From: Panopea generosa
Lineage: Eukaryota; Mollusca; Bivalvia; Adapedonta; Hiatellidae
DNA length: 64,000 nucleotides
Reading direction: 5' to 3'
Assembly (NCBI GenBank): GCA_029582155.1
Contig: CM055912.1
Location: 558,001-622,000, forward strand
The notes beneath the pieces were generated by a model. That model saw nothing but the letters and a program-made list of their open reading frames with translations. It did not search any database and was not told the DNA's origin. Position numbers and translations under genes: made by a program. This document shows positions 23,268-34,344 of the stretch, one piece after another; the first letter of the stretch is position 1, and every line of letters begins with the position of its first letter.

Positions 23268-23360
23268 CAGTCATTTCTGAAAAAGTTTCGATTTGGTGGA
23301 GAATTGGTGTCTCTAATTCTAGTTATGGTGGAAAAGCACCTTCCTGCTATGGAGATTAAG
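23268..23360 (+). CDS. Possible isolated coding exon
   Basis: The open frame QSFLKKFRFGGELVSLILVM then VEKHLPAMEIK ends exactly at a consensus donor AAG|GTAAGT. The acceptor (GTTCAAG or CAAGCAG) lacks a good pyrimidine tract. The reading is non-repetitive and hydrophobic-basic. I do not recognise it and find no partner exon nearby. Confidence 0.35.
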
Positions 23361-23369
23361 GTAAGTGTC

Positions 23370-24110
23370 AATGTTTTACTTTATTTTCCTTTTATATTAT
23401 TGTGTTCCATATATATCAGTAGTTACATCTTAGGTGCCAGAATATGATATATGGATTTACCAATGAGCTCATACAGATCTAAAAACAGATAAAAGAAATT
23501 TTGTTATGATAATGAAAATATTTTTTAATTCAAATATGAATATTTTCTAATTTTTAGTTGGTGATGACATATTGTATACAGTTTTAATTCTTTTTTTTAT
23601 ATTGTTTGCCTTTTTGATATTGTAAACCAACACATTCATGAATGACCTGTCAAAATCATGATCATAGTTGTTATGTTAGTTACAACAAAATTCTTCCTTA
23701 TAATGTAGCTATGAGCATAGAATCATATAAAACTTAATATTTGAAAGACAGATGCAATTTATTTTATAATAAACCAAACAACCTGTGGTTGATGGAAAGA
23801 AAGAAAGGAACAAACATAGTTAACATGGGTTGCCTCCCTTCTACTTTTCAGACACTCCCCATATACCGGTAGTGTGTTTCTGACCAACTTGCATGAACTT
23901 CAAATGACCACCGCAAACAATCCACATAGATGTGAACAGCGGATTCTATGACTGCTAAAATGGCCTACGTAAACATTTCAATGGTGAATGTGGCTGGATC
24001 CATCTGTTTCAGTTTGGTATAAAGAGACTACTAGGCAAAATAAATGATCACATACACATAGTTGAGAAGTACTTGGCCAATTCAACTACACCTAAACCTG
24101 AAACTGAAAG
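23370..24110. other. AT-rich stretch without a recognised feature
   Basis: No gene or repeat supported. Confidence 0.3.
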
Positions 24111-24114
24111 GAGG

Positions 24115-24862
24115 AAACAGATAACACTCTGGACACACACGCCAGGCTAACAGGGACCAGACATCTACAAAGAAAACACTCTGGACACACATTACAGGCT
24201 AACAGGGACCAGACATCACAAAGAAAACACTCTGGACACACATTACAGGCAAACAGGGACCAGACATCTACAAAGAAAACACTCTGGACACACATTACAG
24301 GCAAACAGGGACCAGACATCTACCAAGACAACACTCTGGACACACACAGCAGGCTAACAGGGACCAGACATTTACCAAGAAAACACTCTAGACACACACG
24401 GCAGGCTAACAGGGACCAGACATCTACCAAGAAAACACTCTGGACACACAGGGCAGGCTAACAGGGACAAAACATCTACCAAGAAAACACTCTGGACACA
24501 CATTACAGGCTAACAGGGACCAGACATCTACCAAGAAAACACTCTGGACACACATTACAGGTGAACAGGGACTAGACATTTACCAAGAAAACACCCTGGA
24601 CACACATTACAAGTGAACAGGGACCACACATTTACCAAGAAAACACTCTGGACACACATGGCAGGCTAACAGGGACCAGACATCTACCAAGAAAACATTC
24701 TGGACACACATTACAGGCGAAAAGGGACCAGACATTTACCAAGAAAACACTCTGGACACACATTACAGGTTAACAGGGACCAGACGTTTACCAAGAAAAC
24801 ACTCTGGACACACACGGCAGACTAATAGGGACCAGGCATTTACCAAGACAACACCAGAGGAA
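24115..24862. repeat. 52-bp minisatellite, ~14 copies
   Basis: The unit is CACTCTGGACACACATTACA, GGCTAACAGGGACCAGACAT, CTACCAAGAAAA (52 bp). Members differ in ATTACAG/CGGCAG and CTAC/TTAC. A 22-bp GATATACCTACAGTGTACAT repeat of three units follows at 24886-24941. Confidence 0.95.
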
Positions 24863-24949
24863 GAGTATTGCGCAGAACAAAACATGATATACCTACAGTG
24901 TACACGATATACCTACAGTGTACATGATATACCTACAAGTTCTTCCATG

Positions 24950-26895
24950 CATGGCCAAAGTTAAATAGATCATATTTATTGTAATGTTCATAGTAACACA
25001 AAATTAATCGATTAAGCGACCACTTCCCCATATTTCTAACGTGTAAAGCTAATTGTTCTCAGCCTAAAAATTCACATTACACAATATCATACAGGTTGTT
25101 TAAAAATTTTAATGAAGAAAACTTCACAAAAGATCTTCAGTCTGCCCCATGGGACATTCTCAAAATTTTTGAAAAAAACAAATGAAAAAGTTGAGACATG
25201 GTCCTCTATGGTTTTAAAAATCTTGGATTCCCATCAGGCAAAACAGAGTTAAAAAAAAAACACTAGCCAAAATGGATTACACCTGAGATCATTGAAGCTA
25301 TCAAAACACATGATAAATTTAAATCATTAAATGATGAAATGGAGTATAGGATATGGAGAAACAAAGTCCCCAGCCTCATAAAACAGTCTAAAAATTCCAA
25401 ATATGAAACATTTGTCACTGAAAATAGAACCAAACCTAGTACTGTATGGAAACTGTTTAATGAACTCAATGTATCTAAACGAAAGTGTAAGACAAATATT
25501 TCAAATTTAAAAATTGGCGAAAATGACATTGAACATTCAAATATCGAAAAATTAAATGCTTTCTGTGATGAGAAAATACCTGCAAACACATTATTCAATA
25601 TTCCAGAAATATCAATAGACCAAGTAAGAACATTTTTGTTAAACATTGATATTACAAAATCCACTGGCTGTGACAATATTATACCACGCTTACTTAAAAT
25701 TGTCAGCAAACTATATAGCAGACAGCAAAGAATATATCTGCAACTATAGTATTAGGCATAGTACCACCATTGGAAAAAGGAAGTGCTTCCGTGGGGTAGT
25801 CGCATAATGGCGGTTATAAATAATCCTCATTTCTTCCTCTTTAAAAATGCATATTCCTTATTTTAATGCTCTTTTTTTATTTAAATGGCATTATTGATGC
25901 ATTTTAAACATTTTGATAGCGTTGTCATGTTTGATTTGTGAATTTAGAAAAAAAATTGATGCTTGGAAATTGGGGTATGAATACATGATTTTGGAAGTCT
26001 CTTTTCACTTTGTCAACAGTGTACACACTGAGCAAAAAAAAAATCTCTTATATGATACGTGACCCCTACTTTTCTCATCATATTTTGATAGTGCAGATGT
26101 TGATAAACAGTAAAATGTAAGTTTCACTTCTTTCATTTAGATTTCTCTATGAATGACAAGCCTTAAAACTTTTATTATTTACTATGGAATATAGAACAAA
26201 AATCAGTGGTGGGATTACACCATTAACACTTCAGTATTTCCAGACAAATGGAAAGAGGGTAAAGTTACACCTTTTCATAAAAGTGGAACTAAAGATGATA
26301 TAAATAACTACAGACCCATTTCTGTCCTACCAATGATTTCAAAGATACTTGAAACCATGTACCTGGTAACCAAATATTACATATTCATGAGTACAATCAT
26401 AGACCCGCCCACTAATGATAACATAGCTTGTATATGCAAAATCATCTTGGATTACAATGTTGAAAACACATTAGAAAGCTTGCAGGAGTTAAAAATACTA
26501 ACAGTTTTTGACAGGATATATCTCCGGAAAGCAATATTTATGTACAAAATAGCAAAGTCAATAACCCCAGCCTACATCAATGAAATGTTAAATTCAGACA
26601 AAGAAATAAAAATGCACCTGTAACACGGTCAAATAATTTAAACAACTTCATACTACTTAAACTGAACAAAGAAATATTAAGACAAAGTCTAATATACTCT
26701 GGTCCAATAATATGTAATAATCTACCAGAAAATATTAAAGGAAAAACTTCTGAAATGGCATACCAAAGCAATCTAATCAGATGAATGAAAAATGCATAAT
26801 TCAATTTGTTTTCTGAACAAATGTGTACATAATCATTTAAATAATAACAAACTGCGACTGTCTTATATAAATGTAATACAATACAATACAATACA
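24950..26895 (+). pseudogene. Non-LTR retrotransposon (LINE) ORF2 relic, interrupted
   Basis: Frames in order: FKNFNEENFTKDLQSAPWDI (~25100), WITPEIIEAIKTHDKFKSLN (~25267), then a 136-codon linker/RT-N frame (25339-25700) including VRTFLLNIDITKSTGCDNII. After a 467-bp insertion comes the RT motif WKEGKVTPFHKSG..NNYRPISVLPMISKILE (~26247-26360). A deletion follows, then the ORF2 C-terminal type LTVFDRIYLRKAIFMYKIAK (~26500). The YxDD core is missing. The element ends in (AATAC)n at 26868-26895. Jockey/CR1-like by motif; the clade is not certain. 5' end truncated. Confidence 0.85.
25755..26221. mobile_element. 467-bp MITE inserted into the LINE, 4-bp ATTA duplication
   Basis: Left end GGCATAGTACCACCATTG and the reverse complement of the right end, GGTGTAATCCCACCACTG, match at 13 of 18 positions. 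ATTA flanks it at 25751-25754 and 26222-26225. Removing the insert and one ATTA joins the LINE reading frame as YSINTSVFPDKW, the expected run into the RT domain. No coding capacity. Superfamily not assigned; PIF/Harbinger-like ends are possible. Confidence 0.8.
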
Positions 26896-27720
26896 ATACA
26901 AATCCTTTATTTCGTAAATAGAGGCCTCCGGCCCAAAATACATATCATTATTTACAAACATTTAGTAGTGTCAAAATATGAAATGAAATATGGCATACAA
27001 TTTATGTGGAAATATTTCTTTTCTATTATAATTGTGATTCATTTCGTACCAAAATAAAATGGATATATGCAGCTAGTTTCCTAAGTTTGAAGGTGTCATT
27101 TAGTTGTAGTAGCTGATAAAAATCTTCTAAGTTATTTTCCCCGGAATACCAAGACTGTAAACATTGTAGTCTCAGATCCGCATATCTCGGACACAGAAAA
27201 AATACATGATATTCGTCTTCTATAACGTTTATATTCGCATGAATATAACAATATGTACACTTTCGGTCTTGCCTTTCAATATTTTCGTGACGACCAGTTT
27301 CTATTTTGAGCTTGTGACTAGAACATCGAAAACGGGCAAGAGATTTTTTATGTAAAAAGGGAATTTCAATACAAAGATACTTTTCAGGATTTAGTAAAGT
27401 TTTGAAGTACTTATAAGTGTCACAACGTGTGGATTCTGCAATACTACCATGCCAGTACTGGGTCATGCAATCTGATAGTCGTTGTTTAAATGCTAAAATA
27501 AACATATTAATATCCCCCACTTCATGTGAAATCCAAACATACCCGAATCCATATCGAAACAATAATTTCTTAACACTTGAAGCCCAAGTTTTTCTTCCAA
27601 CATCATCTAAATCTTTAAGCATTCTATAACAATGTTTTGGATATCGGTGATTTGGCATATGTATTATTTTACACCAGTACTTAATGCAATTTGTATGATA
27701 AGTAATAAACCATTCTAAAT
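26893..27720 (-). pseudogene. LINE ORF2 C-terminal fragment, open for ~230 codons (minus strand)
   Basis: The minus-strand frame runs from about 27718 (HTNCIKYWCKIIHMPNHRYP) through KTWASSVKKLLFRYGFGYVW to a stop at 27026. It carries a CCHC-like cluster, RKCTYCYIHANINVIEDEYH then VFFLCPRYADLR, typical of the region after the reverse transcriptase in non-LTR elements. The 3' end (TTTACGAAATAAAGGATT then (TTGTA)n) meets the tail of the plus-strand LINE. The 5' side is cut by another LINE tail at ~27722. It is open, so the insertion is probably young. Confidence 0.8.
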
Positions 27721-27724
27721 GTTG

Positions 27725-27950
27725 ACATGTATTGTTATCTTGAAGTGAATGTGTGTGTGAATATCATGTGAGAAGAGAACTTTTGTTTAACATTGTTTTC
27801 ACTGAATATTTCATGTATATGTGTACCGTATTTCATTCTTGTATATCGACTTGTAAATAATAGAGGGCCTCATGGAAGATTAGTTTAAACTAAATGTGTC
27901 ACCTTCTATAAATAAAGTCGCTTATTTTATCTTATCTTATCAGATTTACT
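27725..27950 (+). mobile_element. LINE 3' UTR with (TTATC)n tail
   Basis: GTATATCGACTTGTAAATAA, GAGGGCCTCATGGAAGATTAG and CTATAAATAAAGTCGCTTAT end in TTTATCTTATCTTATC. It is a third, distinct LINE terminus. The coding part is absent. Confidence 0.7.
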
Positions 27951-27954
27951 AAGT

Positions 27955-28435
27955 CAAACTTATTTGATTAACGGGGAAAATGGAGGTTTCGACATTCAGT
28001 TACACTTACATCATGTGATTAGTAAATTACCAATTACAAATCAAAGATTGAAGAAAATCAATCATCACACAACAAAGGATGACACGATGATGGCATTGAA
28101 AGAAGTAATAATAAATGGATGGCCAGAAACAAAAGCTGAATTACAGCCTGAACTATAAAGATGAACTTTCATATGTGAATAGACTTACTATGAAAGAAGA
28201 GAAAATAATGATACCAAAATAACTAAAAAAAAGCAGGTTACGAAAGCTACACAGGACACTTTGGTATTCAAAAAAAAAAAACGATGGCTTGAGAAACAAT
28301 GTTTTGGCTAAAAATGAATGGAGAACTTCATGACTATATAAGCAATTATAGTATATGCTTGGAACATAGAAATTCAAATTAAAAGGAACCATTAATACCA
28401 CAATTAATGAACTACCATATGGCTAAAACACGGTA
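27955..28435 (+). pseudogene. Ty3/Gypsy pol fragment (RNase H-integrase junction)
   Basis: The open part (27964-28158) has the spacing and motifs of the linker between RNase H and integrase in Ty3/Gypsy pol, including a GWPETK stretch. Out-of-frame continuations to ~28430 show the start of the integrase zinc-binding region (KDELS, then LRKLH). Several frameshifts and stops, no LTRs seen. It abuts the LINE tail at 27950. Confidence 0.75.
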
Positions 28436-28439
28436 TGGG

Positions 28440-29520
28440 GCCTGTTTGATTTTTCTTCATGTTATATCTCTCTAACAGATACAAAATCCATGAATGATTT
28501 CAAAAAAAACATTCAAAGTTTGTGATTACAGAGTATCAAAGGTAAGGAACAAAGTGTGTGTTTTTTCTACACACCAAAATATGGCCCTTTTTTAGCGTTA
28601 TGCTGTCTCATTTGAAAAAACTTATTCTTCAACTTAATATTATACAATCTTAAAGTACAGATTTACATTCCAAACGTTTTCCAACATGCAGACCAATTAG
28701 TAATGCAAAAATTGGTAGCAAATTTATAAGAATCGATGTCAGATTAATGAAAATATTACTCATGGAGTAAATTCATTTTTTATATTCTTTGACATAATGA
28801 GTTTGTAATCAGCATAGAAAAAAGGATATAACATACTTAAATCATATAAAATGCATTTAATATGCCTATTTTGTGATGCATTCATAAAGAAAACCAATGG
28901 TTTTATTAAATACAACTTAATAAAAAATAGCATAATTATTATTGTACAGGAGTCGGACAAATAAATTTCTGTAATGTCCGTTACCAGAGTATTTTATTTT
29001 GAGTTTTGGTAAAATGAATGTGTCTAAATTATCATAACACAAACCTGTCCTGGTAAATGTTGAAATGGTGAAACAAAAATAAACAAATATGTTTTTGTTT
29101 TTAATTTCTCAGCCATAAAGTGGTTACCAACACTACAAGAAGTTCACCAAAAAATGCCATAAGTTAACCTAGCAAATTAGGTATTATTTTTCATGATACA
29201 TGTATTAAGCTGTTTGTGAGTTTACATTGATTTCTGTATTGCATCATCTTTGAACAATATGGAAATCCCAAGAATGTGGTCATTGAAATTTTTTCTGATG
29301 AAAACTACATCTTCACATGTGACTTACTGTCACTGAGAAAAAATCATATTCTTTATTTTTATTTACAATTTACAAGAACCAGGTAACCATGCATTTTGTG
29401 TTTATGTTTTGATTATGAAATCAAGTGGTCAACCCCAAACAATGGAAGGGAAGAGGCAGTACAGCCTAGCATCAGTCATGGTATGTTTTTAAACATGACA
29501 GTCACATAGAAGCCCTGTTT
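28440..29520. other. AT-rich stretch, one diverged MITE-end motif
   Basis: AATGTCCGTTACC at 28973-28985 resembles the TGTCCGTAACC terminus of the MITE at 29527, so an older or larger related element may start here. Otherwise nothing is supported. Confidence 0.35.
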
Positions 29521-29526
29521 GCTGTA

Positions 29527-29770
29527 GTGTCCGTAACCTAAAATACCTGCATATTGCATAAGTGTCTGGTATGGTATTTATGACCATCGACTGAACCAAA
29601 CTTTTTCAATAATATTGCGAACACATAAATAACCTAATATTCCGATTATATGTGCTTTAACATTTAAATTACTGAAAAATGTAAGAAAAACTCTGTCTGG
29701 TGAAAAAATGATTTGTAAATTGTAATAAGGCGTATATTATCATTGTAGTCTAAAAAAAGGTTACGGACAC
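29527..29770. mobile_element. MITE with GTGTCCGTAACCT termini and TA target
   Basis: GTGTCCGTAACCT at 29527-29539 and its exact reverse complement at 29758-29770 are flanked by TA at 29525-29526 and 29771-29772. The perfect match extends over the TA to 17 bp (TGTAGTGTCCGTAACCT). The 244-bp length and TA target fit a non-autonomous Tc1/mariner-type element. Confidence 0.75.
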
Positions 29771-29989
29771 TACATAATTTTAGCATCCTTATATCAGGTC
29801 AAAACTGCACTTTGATTATATACAAAAAACATTAAATTAGTACAGAAATCTGTACTGGTCTTGTATTACAATACAAGTTAATTACATCCTGTGAATAAAG
29901 ACAGTTATTTAGTAAATAGTGTCATAAACTAATCAGTAAATAAATGATTAAATATTGTGTTCGCTGGTGAAACGAAAGATGACTCACTG

Positions 29990-30190
29990 TCCCACTGCCT
30001 CCAAAATGAATTTAAGAGACAGAAGATTCACAGAAGATTAACAAATGAAATAGAAAAAAAAAACAGAGAAAAGATGCTGAAATGCAGGCAGGAAATGAAA
30101 GAAAAATACACTTAAAGTGAGAAACTGGCTAAAATGCTCAAGTTAGAAAATGACAAACACAATGAAATAAAGCTAAAAGACAAGAGACAA
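29990..30190 (+). pseudogene. Basic coiled-coil-like coding remnant, part 1
   Basis: Frame RQKIHRRLTNEIEKKNREKM then LKCRQEMKEKYT with an in-frame stop, then KLAKMLKLENDKHNEIKLKD. Highly charged, heptad-like. It is interrupted by SINE insertions at 30197-30720 and seems to resume near 30895. I do not recognise the family; a transposon origin is likely given the style and the neighbourhood. Confidence 0.35.
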
Positions 30191-30196
30191 TTATTT

Positions 30197-30414
30197 TTGA
30201 ATGGGGTTTAATGCAATTTTCAACACATTTCAGGTTATAAATGGCATATCCAATTTTCCTGGTAGTGGAGGAAGACTTCAGACTGAGAGAGACTGAGTAG
30301 ACCACCGTCCTTCCGCAAGTAACTGGAAACTTTTTCACATAAAGTTTTTGAAGCCAGTGGTTCATGAACCTATGACCTTAGCAATGATCTTAGACCACTC
30401 AGCCACGGAGGACA
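30197..30414 (-). mobile_element. SINE family E (tRNA-Ser/Leu-like head), minus strand
   Basis: The minus strand reads GTCCTCCGTGGCTGAGTGG (A box), GGTCATAGGTTCATGAACC (B box), GTTTCCAGTTACTTGCGG, TGAAGTCTTCCTCCACTACC, ending GTGTTGAAAATTGCATTAAAC. The body parallels the SINE at 52829, which feeds the 68-bp satellite, so both belong to one family. Confidence 0.8.
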
Positions 30415-30423
30415 CAGAGATAG

Positions 30424-30720
30424 AATGAATGAATAAATAGGGTTTTATGGCATAACAACACATTATAGGTTAATTGTTGCCAACAGGAAGGAAGATTCCA
30501 GGTTCACTCTACATGTGCAAAAACAACAAATTAACATACAGATAAAAAATAGATAAAAAAATGAATATGCAAAATGAACCTAGAACCTTGATTCCTTCAG
30601 AACTGCTGAGTTTCAGCTAATTCTATCATATTACTCAAATTGTTGCTTCTTACGACATGCATAAGCCATAGTGATCCTATTGTTGCCATCTTTCATATGG
30701 CTCCCTGGAACCACACAGGG
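30424..30720 (-). mobile_element. Retroposon family D, second copy (minus strand)
   Basis: The reverse complement matches 16795-17058 at ~80%, with an (ATTC)n tail at 30424-30437. It extends further 5' than the other copy (GTGTGGTTCCAGGGAGCC..ATGGCAACAATAGGATC). It lies back to back with the family-E SINE, separated by ~10 bases. Confidence 0.75.
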
Positions 30721-30889
30721 GTTGGTAATTTAACCACAATAATGAACATGATAAAAATGATAAAATGAACATGACACCCATTTGGAGGATTCCTATCCCT
30801 CTGCAGAGATCGGCAGTGATTCTTTTCTTAGTTGGAACCACACAGGTTCCCCTGAGAAAGAAAGAGACATGCTAGGTTAATGTAGAAAG

Positions 30890-31348
30890 CTCAAGCAAAT
30901 GAAAACAAATTGAAGACACTGAGAGAAAACAAAGCAGAAGAAAATGGAAGATACAGCAAGAAGGTTAAATGTAAACAATCACAGGAAACAGTGATAAAGG
31001 TCAAATATCAGAAATCAAGAAGACGAAAAAGCTTAAAAAAAAGAAGAAAGATGCCGTTAATTAAGAGAACACAACAGAGGCAAATGTGTAAGAAGATGAA
31101 GGAATGGTCATTACAATATACTGCAAAAAATGGATACATGTCGAAATGAAAACAACTGAATATGAAGAGAGTAACAGAGAGTTTTCCAGAGCCACAAAAT
31201 ACAGAAGCATTCAGAAAGTGAAACCCCTTCTTCCAAAGAAGACTCCTAAGAAAAATGCTGAAAATGATCATTTCCCCAGCCACCTTCAAGATTCTATCAG
31301 AGCAAGAATTGATACTTATAGAAGCTGGAAGTTGCTGATGCCATTGTA
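30890..31348 (+). pseudogene. Basic coding remnant, part 2 (unrecognised element)
   Basis: Two overlapping frames with a shift near 31140: MKTLRENKAEENGRYSKKVK then KSRRRKSLKKRRKMPL; and EFSRATKYRSIQKVKPLLPK then KTPKKNAENDHFPSHL. Lys/Arg-rich with a predicted coiled-coil look. The RSIQKVKPLLPKKTPKK block resembles a motif I associate with uncharacterised bivalve transposon proteins; this is weak recall. More protein-like text (ENPENLYTEEEICLTETPEE) follows the minisatellite at ~32470. Confidence 0.4.
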
Positions 31349-31539
31349 AATGTATTTGTTCCTTACCTATACTATAACGTCCAAAAATCAATCACTTTCA
31401 TCAAAATTGAGGTAGAATTTCATTTTTGTAATATTTGAGAGTTGAAATATAGTTTATTTTCATTTTTAGCCATGTATTAGTCATTATCAATGAAAAGGAA
31501 AACGCCAAGTGGTGGATTAGACAACACAGAAGATAACTT

Positions 31540-32215
31540 TAGATCAAATCTACCAGTAACTCATAAACAACCAAAACCTACACAGAAGATAAAGATCAAA
31601 TCTACCAGTAACTCACAAACAACCAAAACCTACACAGAAACTCACAAACAACCAAAACCTACACAGAAAATAAAGATCAAATCTACCAGTAACTCACAAA
31701 CAACCAAAACCTACACATGAGATAAAGATCAAATCTACCAGTAACTTACAAACAACCAAACTCACAAACAACCAAAACCTACACAGAAGATAAAGATCAA
31801 ATCTACCAGTAACTCACAAACAACCAAAACCTACACAGAAGATAAAGATCAAATCTACCAGTAACTCACATACAACCAAAACCTACACAGAAGATAAAGA
31901 TCAAATCTAGCAGTAACTCACATACAACCAAAACCTACACAGAAGATAAAGATCAAATCTACCAGTAACTCACAAACAACCAAAACCTACACAGAAGATA
32001 AAGATCTAATCTACCAGTAACTCACATACAACCCAAACCTACACAGAAGATAAAGATCAACTCTACCAAAACTTACACAGAAGATAAAGATCAAATCTAC
32101 CAGTAACTCACAAACAACCAAAACCTACACAGAAGATAAAGATCAACTCTACCAAAACCTACACAGAAGATAAAGATCAAATCTACCAGTAACTCACAAA
32201 CAACCAAAGCCTAAA
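31540..32215. repeat. 52-bp minisatellite inside a coding remnant, ~13 copies
   Basis: The unit is CAGTAACTCACAAACAACCA, AAACCTACACAGAAGATAAA, GATCAAATCTAC (52 bp). Shortened units occur at 31637, 31756 and 32063. 52 is not a multiple of three, so no single frame survives. It separates two protein-like stretches (ending ~31350 and resuming ~32220). Confidence 0.95.
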
Positions 32216-32660
32216 GTGACACAACATGGAAAATCAAACAAAAATTGAGTAAAAAGCAACAAAATTAAAAGAAGTTTTATGAAAGATATGCAAAAAGACA
32301 TTACCAGAATTGAAAAACTGTGATTCTGTTGATTACAAAAGGAAGACAAGTCATTATTGGAACAAGGAGTGGTCGTAAATAAAGTTGATAAACCAAGATT
32401 ATACAACGTAAAGACAGATGTGAACTATGAAGAAACCTGAGACATTTAATAAAAACAACGGAAAATCCTGAAAATTTATATACCGAAGAAGAAATATGCT
32501 TGACTGAAACACCAGAAGAAAATCTCAAAATAATCCATATGTCACAAGAGAAAGTAAAGTATCAATTCGCCATGGAGATTATTATTAAACGTGAAAACTG
32601 TTAGTGCTATAAATGTAACAGGATATCTTAATGCTAATGATAATGTTGGCAGACTCAGCA
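32216..32660 (+). pseudogene. Coding remnant, part 3 (unrecognised element)
   Basis: Shifting frames give MKDMQKDITRIEKL, LLEQGVVVNKVDKPRLYNVK and YTEEEICLTETPEENLKIIH then MSQEKVKYQFAMEIIIKREN. Composition is protein-like (acidic-basic mix), but with stops. Probably the same decayed gene as the parts at 29990 and 30890. No family assigned. Confidence 0.35.
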
Positions 32661-32669
32661 GAACAAGTA

Positions 32670-33096
32670 CACTCGGGTCCCATTATAAAACAGTCTCAAA
32701 CTTGTTATAATACGTTTTCTATGGCTCCAAAATTTAAAACTGATATTATCAACCAGATTCATTAAAAACTCGCGGTATAATAATTGATGAATTGATTAAA
32801 AATCTTGAAGTGTTTATGAACTTGTTCTGTTTTTCCAGACTGTGACCATGTTTTTGTGCATCAATTACACCTTGATAATTCAGACTGACATGATAATAAG
32901 TTCTTTTTGTTATAACCAACATTACTTTTAATTGATTTGCGCAAACGAACAATTGTCTGTCATATTTATCACATATTTTTCACGCGTTTGTTTACGGTAC
33001 TTCGAACGGATATTAGGATATTTATAATGCAGTTCTGCATATATCGCAGTTTCATTCCATGGATCCCGGCCTCCTCGTTATAATGGGACCCGAGTG
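32670..33096. mobile_element. 427-bp MITE with perfect 19-bp termini and TA duplication
   Basis: CACTCGGGTCCCATTATAA (32670-32688) and its exact reverse complement (33078-33096) are flanked by TA at 32668-32669 and 33097-33098. The interior is AT-rich without a useful frame. The CACTCGGGTCCC..ATTATAAC-type end and TA target suggest a pogo/Tigger relative. Perfect ends imply a recent insertion or one kept intact. Confidence 0.9.
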
Positions 33097-33099
33097 TAC

Positions 33100-34340
33100 A
33101 TGTATATCAATGTCACATCAACGTCAGGATAGGGTCATTCACTGAACAGATGAATTAACATTAAACAGATGTTAACTCAGGACATTGTGATTAAAGCAGG
33201 TGGTTTCAATCTGAATAATTGAAATATGAAATTATTAAAATTTAAAACAAGATTATGAATCTATCTTATAATATGTCCTGATGTTGTCTTATATGCCATC
33301 TGTTTCTCTACAGTTTAACTTCAAATTCAATACCTATCAATCTTATTTCAACCCCTGAATATTTTCTCATCAAATATGTAAATAGCAATGCATAATGCTT
33401 GAGATAAGTGCATTTAAACATCATAAGATTTCACGATTACAAAAAACACATTTGCCTTTTCCTTGCAGCTAGCAGCAACCCGGCCGGGGTTTTAGTATTA
33501 CACGGTATGATAAATCAAGTATCTTAGCGACATTGTTTATTTATTATACAGACTAGATTTCCATTATAACTTATAAAATTCACTACTGAAGTGAGTTGCA
33601 TTGGAACCATTCAGCTATTTTTTTATGCAGATAAGTCAAGAAATTAGTGTAATAAAGATCAATTTTTAGAGAATGTAAATTTATATATGAATATTAAAAT
33701 TTATTTTTGCATAAAGGTGTAATTGATATGCATGTAAAACAAATTTGATGTGTACCTATAAATTTTAAATGCTCTGTACTGTGCAAAAAAGTTTTTTTTA
33801 AACATTTTAAGTTTTATGCAAAATCTTTGTGAAGAGTAATTCCTGCAAATTAGTTACATTAGCAAAGTACTTGTACTGTTGATACACAGAGTGTTAACAA
33901 ATTTATAAACAATTTTATCTTCTGCTGTACTTCTTGGTCTTCATTTCGGCCAGTTTCTGTCTTTATGATTCCAACTGTTTGTGTCAGAGCGATTACTTTA
34001 GCATTACAGCACAAAGTATAGTAGTTTATTCTGATACTCTGTGAGATAGTAGCACAGGGTTTATTATGCCCTTTAACACAGTGCAACTTTTACTTTCATT
34101 AATTTAGAACTTAAGTAAAACACTCAGAATTCTTAACTTGAGTCAATGGATTCCATGTATCTTTTTATCTTATACCGTGTTTACAGATACATTTTTTTGG
34201 CATGGGGATTATTGTGTCCCAGCGATATGATAACACTATTTACACGTTTCATTATTTTCACTATAAGATGATTTTGACAAATCAATGTCTAGTTCTAGCA
34301 GACACAATTATGTAATTGACTAATTGGTCTTGAAATTTTT
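33100..34340. other. AT-rich stretch without a recognised feature
   Basis: One minus-strand frame (33859-34086) has no known motif. No repeat seen. Confidence 0.3.
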
Positions 34341-34344
34341 GTTT

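Noticed and set aside
25263-25709. 148-codon minus-strand gene
   Set aside because: Antisense shadow of the LINE ORF2 frame.
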